Shown here piece after piece: positions 9,852 through 21,847 of a DNA stretch of 28,813 nucleotides. Numbering within the stretch: the stretch's first letter is position 1; the number at the start of each line of letters is the position of its first letter. Origin of the DNA: Ettlia oleoabundans (Eukaryota; Chlorophyta; Chlorophyceae; Chlamydomonadales); assembly GCA_019693395.1 (NCBI GenBank), contig JAAMXP010002052.1:8292-37104 (forward strand), read 5' to 3'. The notes beneath the pieces were generated by a model. That model ran no database searches and was not told the origin of the DNA. It saw only the letters and a program-made list of their open reading frames with translations. The position numbers were made by a program, and so were the translations under genes.

Positions 9852-12800
9852 CTACATGCCCACAGGCGTGGCGCCGCTGCCAGGCAAGCCCCCCTCTGCC
9901 GCTTCCGCTTCCACATTCATCCCCGTAGCTGCAACCTCCTCTTCCTGCTGATCTTCTCCTTTACGCTTTCGCTTTGTTGCTGCCCCGCGTTTCTGCGGCT
10001 TTTGCTGCTGCTGCCCTTCCCCATCCACCTTTTTGCCCTCGTCATGCTTCTGCTCCTTTCCTCCTTCTCCATCTGCTGCTGCAGCCTCCGCCGCTGCTCT
10101 CAAGTCATCCGACCGGTCGTAGGCGATGCAATGCTGCGTGAGGATGTCAGCGGTGGCTGCTTGCGCCGCCGCCTTATCCATGATGACCAGCTGCAAAGCC
10201 AGGGAGGGGCAGGCGAACAGGCAGAATGGTGACAGCAGGCTTGTTGTGACCGTGTGACAACAGGTGATGTTATAGCGGAGGGAGAAGGGAGGCAGGCAGG
10301 CTGGCGGTTTTGTAGGTGGTCTAACAAGGTTTTCATCCCCAAGCGCGGGAGGAAGCCAGTTTTACCCCGGTGGCCAAACAATGATAGTCAGAGCAACCTG
10401 CCTCCCAACCTGCAGGCAGGATGGGTCAGCCGCCACTGGGACAATCACACCACGGTAAGCGGTACACACCTGGTTGTACTCCAAGGAGAACTCAAGGTAT
10501 TGCCCAGTACTAGCAGCAACCGCATCCAACAGCTCCTTCAAGTTATTGACTGGCTGCCCATTCACTTTGAGCACCTACAGGGGCGGTATGAATGATGCAC
10601 CAAGTTGGCATTCAGGCACTCCCCAACCAGGATGCCGCAAAGCCTGTGGAGACTCGACTTTGAAGCGCTGTTAACTCGCAGAGAAACTTGTGAGACCGCG
10701 GCAGGAGCGGCAACTTGCGGACAGTACTTCTTTTGAGAGGCAGCTGAAAAACAAACGGCACACCGCAGGTAAGTTGCACAACAACCAGCCCCATAAGCAC
10801 CGGACTGGACAACATCACCCACTCCAACACTCCCCACATATCCAGCAGTCTTCGCCGCAGGTTCCATTGCAATGGCACATTTGCGCTGCCCACAGGCTGA
10901 GAGTACAGTGGCGAAGAGGTACGACTGTACCAGAGTCTCACTGCAAGCCACCTCACCTGCGTGTTCACAATATCCTCATATCCCACATTTGCATCCGCAG
11001 CCAGCACCTGACTCAGCACAACAACCTGCAAGGCGACAGCAGGAAGAGCAAGGAGACATGACAAGAGGCGGGCTGGGTGGTTGACGAGGGTGGACATGCC
11101 ACATGTGGATTTGACACAATAAGGCAGTTGCTATTCTGACAGCAAGCTTGCTTCACCAGCATTCACGTACCTAGATACCCACACACCTGCTGGGTGCTGT
11201 TCTTTGCCTGCGCATGCAGCATCTTGTCCAGCAGCTTCACAGGTGCCTCATAGTCAAATTCCTGCAGTACAGAGCGGTACATTAGCAAGGTGGAATACGG
11301 CTGAAAGGGTCGTACCATTGCAGGGCCATACAGAATGAGCAAGCAGTACAGAAAGGCTGGGCAGCATTTTTGAAGGCACTACTGTAAAGCAGGTCGCCTA
11401 CCATACAGAAGGGCACCTGTACGCTGTGCTAAAGCTGACCGTTGCACCTGCTAGATGAGCTACAAACCACTGAAGCAAGCCCAACCCACGCACCTTGCCA
11501 TACTCTGACCGCAGCAAGGGCACCGTGACTGGCGTGAACACAAGTCCCCCCAGAATGTAGTAGCTAGGTGGGCGGTTGTTGATGTGCACGGGTATTAGTC
11601 GGCGGGGTGACCGCAGCCGCACCCACACTTCTTTAACCTCCTTCTTGTGTAGCACACGCAGCACAGCCTGCAGCAGGGGATGGCAAATGCATCAATGGGC
11701 TGTGAATGTGCATCGCCAAAAAGATAATGGCTGGCATCCCATAGACAAAAACCATTCCAGACTTGTAAAAACCCTCACTGGCAGTGTCTTTGGCTCGCCC
11801 CCAATTCGATTCCGGCTGGCAAGGTGTTTGGGACAAGCCAAAGGACAAGCTGCACGAACTGCCCAGGGCTCTCACCTCGTCCCCAGTGTATTTCTGACTG
11901 ATGAGGTAGGTGAAGGAGATGCGCTCTCCTGAGCGGAAGGGCACGGTGCCGTCGCTCCCGATGTCTACGCCGTCAAAGCTGCAGGCACATGTTTGACAGA
12001 GGGGGCCATACGGGCAAAATGGGGAAATTTTCAGGCTGGAAGGGGCTAGTTGATCGTAGCAAATGCGGTGTATATTGCTAGCGGTGGGGCAGGAGTCACC
12101 ACATTTGGCCGAAAGCAGAGCATGCTGGAGAGCGAGCAAACCCAGACATTATTTCAACCGCTTGATGGCACACACACATGCACACCACTTGCTCATACCT
12201 CCGCCTACCTCAGCATGACGTCCCCCTGCTTCAGGACCTCGCTGACCGGGGAGGTGGGCTCCACACGCCGCACCAGCACGCCGCGCTGCCCAGGCTGCCG
12301 GCGGGGGGGTGATCGACGCAGAAAGAATGGGTGAGGAGCGGTTCTGGGCGGCTTCCGTGCATCAGCAATCGATGGGCTTACTACACACACAATGCAAGTC
12401 TTACGCACCACCTAACACCATACCATTGATACCATCACCGAACATTGCCAAAGATGAAAATAGATGCAGGAGATGCAAGTGACCCAGGTCAACGACCATG
12501 CATGCACTGGTTTGCCCACCTGCATGCCGAGCGCCTGCCTCAGCACCGGGCTCTCCATCTTCTGCCACTCCACGCCCATGGAGGGGAACCCGGTGTAGCG
12601 GCCATGGCGCTCGTAGTCATTAATGAAGTGCTGGATCACTGCAGTGCAGGCGAGGAGGGGAACAGAAAAAACAACAGTGAGCAAGCTGGCATGCTTGTTG
12701 CTACACGCGTGCATGAAGTGGAGGGATACCTCTGTGCAGCAAATGCTAATACGGTCGGCCGTGTCAAGCACATCGGCAGAATCTTTGCTGGCGCAATCTT

Positions 12801-15257
12801 CTCACCTGGTGTGGGGATGATGTAAGAAATGTTTTCCGTGTCCTCATTCTTCAGGCTCTGGAAGGCTATGCCCACACACTCCCCTACAGCAACAATTGGG
12901 GGAAGGGAAAGGGTGGAAATGGAAGTTTTAGGGGCAGAAAGCATGGCAAGTATAAACAGGGCAAACACCGATGTACAGCTGCTTCCCACCGAGGTGTCGC
13001 CCTGCACACCACCCTAACATGCCAGGGTGCACACCACAACAAAGCAAGTATCCACTTAAACAAAACCAGCACACAAAGCAGGGAAGACAGAGGAGGAAGC
13101 GAAACAACACGCACCCCTGTCGTTGAATGCCGGGCCGCCGCTGTTGCCGCTGTTGATGGCGGCATCCACCTGTATGCCTAGCAGCTCAGCAGCGCCATGA
13201 GCGTACCCCGTAACCTGCACGCATCATGACAACGTGGCAGCACTATGTTATCAAGGTTAGGGCGGCGGTCATGCCAAGGCAGAGCCCAACTACACAGCCA
13301 TGTGCGCAGGGAGGCATGCTAAGTAACGTTTCCAAGCATGCTATGGCCATGCGACAACAGCTGACTGCAACAATGTACGAATCTGCTGCTCAATTGTACT
13401 CCCAGTTCAGGCTAGGAGTACCGCATGTGTGCTGTATGTGTACTGCCGGAGGCACGGTACATACCTCTATGCGGCTGACCACTCCAGATGTGACCGACAT
13501 GGTGTCGCCGCCAATAGGATACCTTTGGGGGACAAAGGGAGGACATGCCAGCAGGAACAACCTTATGAAAGGTTAACATTCAAAGAAGGGCACCAAAAAC
13601 AGAGACAAAAGTTGACCCACCACTTCCCACTCATGTGCATGCCATAATATGCCGTGGCCCTACGCCACGTTTATCACAGCCAGCCAGCAACCGCAGACCC
13701 CTCCCAGGTGGCCAAGACAGCCAGTCGGCCAGCCATTCTCCATCCACCCAGCCTGCCCAATCGAACAAGCCAGGCAGGCACCCACCCAATGACGGTGACG
13801 CTGTCCTGCAGGCGCGGCAGGCCCCCAAAGTGCACAGCCTCCAGCCCCTGCCAGAAGCTCTCATCCTCAACTGCAAAGAGTGGAAGTCCAGGCAACAAGA
13901 GGGAAGATGAGGTTACCCAAATATAAGCGAGTAACTTGGTGGTGGGTCAGGCAAATAAGACCAAGGCAGGCAGGCAGCCAGGCAGCAGACCAGGGTGTCA
14001 AGCATGCAGTTAAACCATGCACCACCGCAGCAGGACCAGCAGCTAATACAATACAGTAGCAGCACAGCAGCACAGCAGAACAACACCAGCAGCAAGTAAT
14101 GCGCAGTGCAGGTAGGGACGCACCTGTCAGCAGCGCTATGTCACACTCCATGCCTAATGCCAGTACTTGGGCCACGTACTTGGTGTCACTGCCTCGCCGC
14201 TTCACCTTGACCTGCAGATGAGAGGTACGATGAGAGGTACAATGCTGGTTGGTTGAATGCACAGCCCACAGAGACCTGACCCTGCCAGCAGCATACACCT
14301 GCACCTGCCGGTGCCCAACCTACGCCTTGTTTGAGCAGCAACCACCTGGGTGTGGTGGTCCACACAGTGTGCATTTGTGAGCAGGCGGCGACCCGCAATC
14401 ACAAAACCACTGCCACTGCTGCTGAACTGGCGCTTGCGCTGCCAGGGCAGGCTGAAGTTGGGCTCGCTGTGCACCGTAAACACCTGCAGGAGCGATGGTG
14501 GTGGGTAGGATAACGGCTGATGGTTGTACGGTAATATGTCAGGCAAGCGGCACAGGCAGATGGCCAGGAGGAACAGGTACACTGGAGACAGGTGGTATTA
14601 TAAACAAAGGCATGGGTGGCACACAGTGGACGATAACAAGCGCCGCTCGACGGTGACAGCTGTCTGCATGCTCCCAACGCGGTGTGGCGGCAAGAGTTGT
14701 TTGCGGTGACCTGCAGCTTGAAGAAAGCTCTCACACGCACCTTCACCACTGCCTCCATGAGGTGGTCCGCGGTGCGTCGGCTGGTGGTGGGTGCTGCATC
14801 ATCTAAGCCATTGGGGCTCAAGGGCGACACCAGGTCGTCTGCTGGGAATGCCCCATCTGGCTCAACTGCGGCACCGCGGGCTGCTGCTGATGTGGTGCCG
14901 CCATCGCCGGGGATACCCCGCTCTTTGCGCCGCTTCTTGCTGGGCTGTTCTGTTGCACTGGTCGGCTCAGCGGCATGCTGCGGGCTGGCTCCTGCAGCCT
15001 CAGCGGCCGCGCGGCGACGGCCGCCCTGCCGTGCCGACCCGGGCGGCGGCGGGAGGGCAACAGCTGTGGTGGGGGAACCCGTGACCTGCGCCTCAAATAG
15101 AGTGAATTGCGTCGGTCTCCGGAGTTGATTGCAGCACACCGTGCGAAACGAGCGCAAGCTCAGCGAGCCTTCCAGTGGTCCTCACCTGGCTGCCAGGGCT
15201 AGGCTCCTCGACAACCTGGCGATCCACCTTTGTGGCGGCGTTACGTTTGGGCGCCAT
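9852..15257 (-). CDS. DEG9: DEG9-type nuclear serine protease (HtrA/DegP family, PDZ domains)
   Basis: Chymotrypsin-fold, ATP-independent protease of the plant DEG2/DEG9/DEG10 branch. Exons (high to low): 15257-15186, 15085-14741, 14483-14346, 14211-14124, 13870-13786, 13522-13465, 13214-13115, 12883-12806, 12638-12520, 12294-12209, 11978-11876, 11667-11494, 11261-11187, 11025-10957, 10574-10470, 10190-9852. All phases close, giving 677 aa. The triad is His178 (LLTNAHCV), Asp209 (MECDIALL) and Ser287 ([10 protein letters not shown]); [19 protein letters not shown] precedes it. PDZ1 follows the protease domain (IEPTSP-like segment, [20 protein letters not shown]), then the branch-typical [18 protein letters not shown], and PDZ2-like sequence at about 508-590. 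A KKRRKERG cluster in the disordered N-terminus and TKRKRKG in the acidic C-terminal tail suggest nuclear import, matching Arabidopsis DEG9, reported in the nucleus/nucleolus. The start is the first in-frame ATG. The gene is divergent from EMC2. Confidence 0.95.
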
Positions 15258-15592
15258 CAAGCCCCGATGGCCGCACGAGACTTTCGAGTGAGCGTGGTGG
15301 GGCAATTGCTGGTAACGCTGAGTGTATTAACAGGGTAGTCGATCGACAACGCGGTTGGCGCAAAAGGCTAGGCGCGAGTCCCTCCGAGTCAGCATGAAAC
15401 GTGGCAGGGGAGGCAACTGGTGTGCGATCGTGCATCTGGCATGTTATCCGTGCTATAACCTTTTTGGGAACGTTGATCGCTACTGCACCCTCCGGCTGTT
15501 GTATCGTGCGCGATCATCGCGGGCCCGCCCCAGGTGCTTGCTGCTACCGTAAGCTGTCCGTTCACACTTGCAGCATATCCATAGCTGTAAGC
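15258..15592. promoter_or_regulatory. Divergent intergenic region (DEG9 / EMC2)
   Basis: The start codons are 335 bp apart and point outward, so both promoters and 5' UTRs fit here. A short out-of-frame upstream ORF begins with ATG at 15394 and ends at 15552. It would precede EMC2 if transcription starts far enough upstream. Confidence 0.5.
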
Positions 15593-17912
15593 ATGACAGA
15601 AGATGGGGGCATAGAATTGGCGCGGCTTCGACGGGAGCTTGAGGCCAGTTCTAACCCCAGCTTTGCAACCTTGAGAGACTACTTGCGACAGGTGGGATGT
15701 AGCGAATGTCTTGCAGCTGCCTCCTGTGCCGCCTACCATCGCTGCCTGCCCTCGCACCGCCCCGCCACCTGCCGGCCGCGTCGCTTGTATATTGGCAAAC
15801 AGCAGCGGTCGTGAAAGCCTATGATGCATGCTGTTGATGCATGCTACAACTCTCAACAGCAGACCCATCCCTGCGCACCAAAAATATCCTCTCAGTTGGA
15901 TCAATCACAACAGTCACCTGTGCTCCACGGACTCCCACCAAACTTGTGCAGGTTCGCGTGCTGCGCTTACGTGACACAGAGGGCGTAGTGCGGCATGGCT
16001 CAGAGCTGCTTGGCCGCCATGCCCGCAAGCTAGAGACGGACGAGCGTAAGTAAAGGGTGTCCTGGCTGGTTCCCCTGCGGCTATTGTGTTGTCGCCTTGC
16101 GTTGCCATGTTGTGCTCTGTTTTAATGCTCGGGTTCGTTTTTTGCGGCCATTGCGCCCTGTTGATGGCCTTGCTTGTTTCACAGTTCGCTATGATAGCTT
16201 CCCGCAACGTCAAGCTCCCCTATTTTGTGTGTTTGGTGGGGATGGAGTGTGCCACCAGGAGCGCACACGGCGCCTTTCTCGATGTTTCCCAGGCTGATGC
16301 ATCTTAGAAATAGTTTCCCATATCCTGCCTTGTGTTCCCGTATCGTGCGGCTGCTGCAGTGTGGGACGTGCACGAACAGGTGGCAGTGGCAGCAATGGAG
16401 GCAGGGTGCAGTGAGCTAGCGCTACGCCTGGTGAAAAATGTGCACAAGCGGTTCCCAGACGGCGCGAGAGCCAGCCGCCTTGCGGTGGGTGTGCAGGGGC
16501 GAGTCAGCAGTGCTGCCAGCTACATGCACATTGCATTGCGTGTCTTGCAGAACATCTGTTGCCGAACGCGTTCCTGAGCCTTTCGCCTGTCCCGACGCAC
16601 TTCAACTACTATGCTGCAGGGACTGTACTTTGAGTTGTTGGGCAACACAACCGAAGCGGAGGCGCTGTATAAGAAAGAATTAGAGAGGGATCCCGCTAAT
16701 GCGCTGATGCTCAAACGCATGGTGCGGCTGTGAGGGGTGTGCAAGTGCAGCCGTATTGCACAGCCAGTTGTTAGAGGGTACGAGGCAAATAGGCCGCTGC
16801 CGGGACGAACAGTTGCTTGGGCATCGACTCATGCCTCTACCGCCTCTCCTGGCACATCAACCCATACATGTAAGTTGCATTGCCCAACCCACCCCTGACA
16901 AGCACTTCCTGGTCCTCCGGTTTGCCTGCTTGCGCAGGTGGGTCTGCGGCGGGGGCAAGCTGACCTGGCGGGTGCAGCAGAGCTCCTGCGGAACTACCTC
17001 ACTGTGCACACCACAGACTGGCTGGCATGGGAGGAGGCTGCTGAAGTGTATCTGCAGATGCAGGTGGGTGGGCCTTTGGCGTGCAAGTTGAAAGAGGTTA
17101 AGCAACAGGCTGGCAGAGGGCTTTGAATCTTGTGGGGCCTTGTGGGGGTCAAACCCGCAGAGTGGGGATTGTGTGGCCGTTAAGACGTACAAAGCATGTA
17201 ACTCTTATATGCGCGTTGTAGCCCTGCTGCAAGGTTGGATCTTGTCTGCTCTTGCCTCATATTGTGCATCCAGGCCCGCCGTCTCTTTGTCCTTTGCAGA
17301 TGTTCCAGCAGGCGGTGTTTTGCCTGGAGGAGCTGCTGCTGCACCAGCCTGCCGACATAGGGCGGCACCTGCTGCTGGCAGACACGCTGTACACCCTGGG
17401 AGGGGCAAGCAACTGGCGTACCGCTCGCACATACTACTCGGGTGTGTGGCGTCAAGGGTTTGCCGCAGCGGAAATGTCCTGGCCAGAGTTGTGGTAGCTA
17501 CGCATCTGCAGCATGGGGTCACATGAAGGTGGTATGCACTCTTATGGTTTCCAGCAGGCTATGCTGTGGGTGGCGTGTACTGCTTCAGCGTGTACCTGTG
17601 GGTGCGTCGTCCTGCTTTTTAGTTCTCCGCAACCTCGCCTGGCCATCCGTCCCGCCTGTACTTGTTCTGCCCTTCCGCCGCGCAGGAGTGATCGAGATGA
17701 CCAAGGGTCAGAACCTACGGGCACTGTGCGGTGTGTGTGCCTGCACAGCGCAGCTGGCTGGCTTGCGGCGTGGCAGCGGCGGCGGCAGCAGCAGGGAAGA
17801 GGAGGATCTTGCGCGCCTTGCGGCTGAGGCATTGCAGCAGCAGTACGCAGTGCATTGCCCCGCCAAGGTGCCGATGGTGCGCGGCATGCTCAAGGCGCAG
17901 GGCCTGCTGTGA
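15593..17912 (+). CDS. EMC2: ER membrane protein complex subunit 2 (EMC2, TPR protein)
   Basis: EMC2 is the cytosolic TPR scaffold of the ER membrane protein complex, which inserts tail-anchored and multipass proteins. Exons 15593-15691, 15952-16045, 16360-16484, 16620-16721, 16938-17063, 17300-17441 and 17686-17912 join in phase to give 304 aa, close to the 297 aa of the human protein. Matches in order: WDVHEQVAVAAMEAGCSELA (helix pair of TPR1, from residue 66), RLAGLYFELLGNTTEAEALY, LERDPANALMLKRMVGLRRG, LLRNYLTVHTTDWLAWEEAA, FCLEELLLHQPADIGRHLL and ARTYYSGVIEMTKGQNLRAL. The TGA is at 17910-17912. A Gly/Ser insert near 255-262 is the only unusual piece. The start is the first in-frame ATG in its exon; the N-terminal 60 residues are poorly conserved, so exon 2 is the least certain. 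Confidence 0.93.
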
Positions 17913-18498
17913 GGACGAGAGCTTGCACCAAGTTGATGCGTGCCGGTGGTGCGCTCAGCGGTATTTCACTGCAAATCGGCATCCACCCTTTTTGCAGCCA
18001 CCACACATCAATATGTCACGCATGCGATGGTTCTCTACTCTACTCAGGGCTTTTCACTCGCAGCAAAGTGTTTGCCAGCAGCTGCGCAAGTTGGCAAGGG
18101 GCCATTGTTCACCGTTTCCCGCCAAGAGTTGCAGCGGACAGGGTACTGTACCGGGCGGAGCCGAACCCAGCACACGTTGTAGATGATAACAACGTTTCAT
18201 CCTCAAGGGACGAAGCCCTCCTTTGTGCAGAGCTCGGAGCTCGTGTGCATGTCGGTTTTTCTTCCCCTGCTGGCCCCAACTTAGCACGCGTGCTTCTGCC
18301 TACTGCCTGTTTGCGGCTTGCCTTTCAAAGAGGAAAGCGCCCATGACAAACGGAGCGTCGTTCGCGTAGAAGAGTCCTCCAGTGAGTCTTGGTCCCGCTC
18401 CACCCGTGCCCGTGAACTCGCTGCTGGTGCGCCCAGTGTTGCGTTACTGAAGTTACCACTCCCGGGCGCGCCCTGCAGACGCACGCAAAGGGCAGTGA
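17913..18498. other. Intergenic region between EMC2 and the GARP gene
   Basis: No supported coding exon. It should contain the EMC2 3' UTR and the promoter and 5' UTR of the next gene in the same direction. No TGTAA was found; TGTAG occurs near 18177. Confidence 0.45.
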
Positions 18499-21400
18499 AT
18501 GGCTGGAGTGCTTCCCCAAGTTGGAGGCACCTCGCTGTCTGGCGGCGGGGCCGTGGATCCGTTCTGGTCGGACCAAGCTGTGAATGCGTGCAACCAGGAC
18601 TTGGACAACTTCCTGCATGGGCTGCTGAGTGAGACAGTCGATCTCAACGCGCCCCTCGTGCCAGCCCCCTTGGCCATTAGTTTCGGCCTTAGCACAGATT
18701 CTACCGTAAGCAGCCTGCCCACCCGCGCGGCGACCGCGCTGGGGGCGCGGGGCAATGCGCAGGGTGGAAGCGGCAGTGGGAGCGGCCGCGCGCCGTCGCA
18801 GCTCGCCTCGCGGCGCCGCTCAACCCAGCATCAGGTAGTACAGCCAGCAGCAGCCGGCACGGCCACGGGGTCCAAGGAGCAGCTGCTGCTGCGCATGCCC
18901 TCTGCAGCTGCCATGCACACAAACGGACATCAGCGTATGCAGCCGCCATCGCAGGTTCTATCGCCTGCTGCACAGCAGCCACCCGCTTCTGGCACTCGAG
19001 TGATGCCGCAGCTGACAGGCGGTCTGAAACTGGAGGGCTCAGGTGGCCAGCAGGAGCAGTCCGGGCAGCGTCCAGGCAGTTTCTCCGGCCTGCTGACGGA
19101 GCAGGCGGCAGCAGCTGCAGCCGCGCTGGCAGAGGCAGCGCGGCCGTCGCGGCCTGCAGGCGGAGATGGTGGCGAGGGCGACTTGGGCGATGGGCCCTCC
19201 CAGCCTTTTGGGCAGGGCTCGGCTGACGGCGAGCAACAGGCGGCGGCGCCACCTCATCTCCTCTACGACTTCTCCCAGGCCCAGCAGGACCAGGCAGCAG
19301 TGGTCGCGCAGCTGCAGCAGCAGCAGCAGCAGCAGCAGCAGGCGCAGTTCCACCATCAGCAAGCGCAGCAGGCACAGCATGCAGCGGCCGCAGCGATGTA
19401 TGCGCAGCAGGCACAGCAGGCCTACCACCAGCAGCAGCAGGCGGCCTTCCAGCAGCAGGCGGCGTTCCAGCAGCAGCAGGCACAGCAAACGGCTGCTGCT
19501 GCAGGCCAGGCCCATTCGCCCCCAGATGCATCCTCTGCCGCTGCCTACTACCAGCGGCACCAGCAGCAGGCGCAGGCGGCAGCAGCCGCCGCCGCAGCCT
19601 ACCAGTTCCAGAACCCCTATGGGGCCTGGTCGATGTATGGGCAGTTTGGACAGCAGCAATTTGGGGGGCAGCAGTTTGGGGGCCAGCAGTTTGGCAGCTT
19701 CTACCCGCCCTATGGCACCGGCATGCAGGTGGGCAGGGATGCGTGTTGCTGGCAGTGCCCCCAAGCTATGCGCATGCAGGGGGTGGGGCTACACCAGCAC
19801 TGTGTCCAGCTCATATTTCCTTGGTTGGCTGCGAACGAGAGCGCTGACCTTTGCCACAAGGGGACGCTGCGGTACAGCCTGTCCGCTCCGGTGCTGTGCC
19901 GCTGCTGTGCTCGTGTTACTGCTCAACAAATCGCAACCACAGCTGCGTTCTGCTGTTTTCTGACTGGCTGCTCCCACCACCGATTGGCTGCAGTTCCCAG
20001 GCATGCAATTTGCCGGGATGCCGCAGCAGCCAGGCAATGGTGCAGGGATGGGCGGCTTCCCGCCGATGCCTGGCGCAAGCAACGCAGCTGCAGGACCTGT
20101 GATGCCTTCTGCCAACCAGGTACCTGGCATGACGGAGGTGGTGCAGCAGTCGGAGGGGGCGGCTCATGGGGGCGGCATTGACGACGATCCTTGCGCCCTC
20201 AAGAAAGCAAGGTCAGCCTTTTTCCCATTTTTTTCCAATGCTTCCCTTGTCGCAAGCTGCTGCATGCACCCCCAGCTGCCAAGCTGCACGTGCGCCGCTG
20301 CGCTGAATGGGCTGGGAGAGGCAGGAGGGGGGCCCTGTTGTGGACAACCCCACAACATGTCTGCCAGCATGCTCTGCTTCCACTTAGCCGTTATTTGGTC
20401 CATCCTCAGCTACGTGCCGAGCTTTGATCCCAGTGTTTCCTCCACCCTGCGTGCACACAAACGCCCCAATAACACCAGCATTTCAGTAGGTGCTGGTGCA
20501 TCATTTCAGCAGTACGCAACCAGCTCAACATCGCTCTTATGCTCTTTGCCACCTGCGCCACCCTCCTGCAGGCTCATTTGGACCCCCGCGCTGCACCGGC
20601 GCTTCTTGGAGGCTGTGGAACGCGTGGGAGGGGTGGACAAGGCGCTGCCTAAGGCAGTGATGAAGGTGCTTCAGCAACCGTGTTACGGTTGTGGGAACAC
20701 AGCTCTCCCTCCCGGGTGGTATCTGGCTTGGTCGGCGCTGTTCCCTGCTCTTGACTCTTACATCATGTTCCTGCTGTCAAGCCATGCTTTCTCCTTTGCT
20801 GTTGTCCTGCACCCGTTATCAGCCCGTCTTTGGGCAAGTTATTTCCACCTTTACATCTTGCTCTTGTTTATATGGTGTATCTTTGCAGGAGATGGGCGTG
20901 AGCGGGCTGACGCGTGAGAATGTGGCCAGCCACCTGCAAAAGTATCGCATGCGGCTGAAGAAAGAGGAGGACGAGGGTGGCGTGCAAGGCGGCCACCACA
21001 CGCCAGCTGGCAGCGGCCGCGGAGCGCAGAGGGTGCGTGTGTGTGCTGTGCTGTGCTGTGCTGGGGTGTGCCGGGGGGTGCATGCTCAATTATTGCATCT
21101 CAGGCTGGGCTTTTCTCAATGGTGCCGGCAAGATGAGCCCTGGCGCGGCATGGTCATGATGTTTGCAGCGATTACATGGATGGCAGGCTGGGTGGGGTGC
21201 ATGAGTGTTGCTGCCCTTCAGAGGCCTGCTGCCAAGCCCGCCCACCCTTGCTGCTCAATCAATTCACGGTTAAGCTGCATCGTTCTCTGTTTTGTAACAA
21301 GTTGTTGCTGCTCACGGCTGCAGGCCAAGTTTGGCGACGACGATGATCGTGCCTCGAACGGGGGCGCCCCGCTGGCGGGCGCCGCTATTGCTGCTGAGCT

Positions 21401-21847
21401 GGCAACAGAGGCTGCAGATGCAGAGATGCTTGACACAGCAGGGGCAGCGTGCGCCTCTGCACAGAAGGCTGAGGATAAGGAGGCTGCTGCGGCGGCGGCC
21501 GTTGAGGAGGGGCGGCGCCACCCCGGGGCACGCCGCGCTGCCGCTGCAGCTGCCGTCGCAAGCCCGCTGCCGCCAGCCCCCTCTGAGCTGTCAGGTGTGT
21601 TCAAGCCCTGTCAGTGCTGAAACCATGAAAACTACATCGCGCCGTCCTTTCCTTGCATTCGCGCTGGCTGAGAAGGTGTTGACCTTCCGCCTACAGTAAC
21701 TGTTGCGTCATGCGGCTGCATTGCTCCATATTTGTGAGTCCACCTAGGCCCCTTTCAAAGCTGTGCCTCTCGTGCCTCATCACGGGCCCCATCTCTTGGC
21801 CCTGGGTGCACGCAGATGGGCGGACGGCTGAGGGTGGTGGAGCTTGA
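18499..21847 (+). CDS. GARP (G2-like/LUX-type) Myb-related transcription factor with Q/A-rich region
   Basis: DNA-binding regulator of the GARP family. Exons 18499-19728, 19994-20211, 20572-20665, 20889-21032 and 21324-21594, plus a possible 21816-21847, give 662 aa; reading through 21594 instead ends at 21620 (660 aa). An in-frame TGA sits directly before the ATG, fixing the start. The N-terminus has an acidic aromatic segment (DPFWSDQAVNACNQDLDNFL). A long Q/A-rich region (about 210-380) and QQFGG repeats (about 385-400) follow. The GARP helix-turn-helix is at residues 483-540: RLIWTPALHRRFLEAVERVG, then KALPKAVMKEMGVSGLTREN and VASHLQKYRMRLKK. SHLQKYR and TRENVASH are typical of LUX/PCL1 and type-B ARR proteins; no receiver domain is present. 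Chlamydomonas clock factors ROC15 and ROC75 are GARP proteins, so a clock role is possible but not shown. An intron splits the DNA-binding domain between helices. Confidence 0.88.
19310..19500 (+). repeat. CAG/GCN trinucleotide-rich tract encoding poly-Gln/Ala
   Basis: Dense CAG runs, the longest at about 19313-19340, encode Gln stretches mixed with Ala, His and Tyr inside exon 1 of the GARP gene. They look like microsatellite-derived low complexity, and the antisense frames over them are long only for that reason. Confidence 0.8.
21043..21063 (+). repeat. (GTGCT)n pentanucleotide array in GARP intron 4
   Basis: About four perfect GTGCT units begin some ten bases inside the intron whose donor is at 21033. 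The same unit recurs in introns of the THADA-like and GT7 genes in the same sense orientation. Confidence 0.75.

Noticed and set aside
15401..15592. In-frame upstream extension of EMC2
   Set aside because: The frame is open but contains no in-frame ATG before 15593, and the sequence is unlike the EMC2 N-terminus.
18701..19531. 276-codon minus-strand frame
   Set aside because: It is antisense to the CAG/GCN-rich GARP exon 1; long Pro/Ala/Gln frames are expected opposite such repeats.
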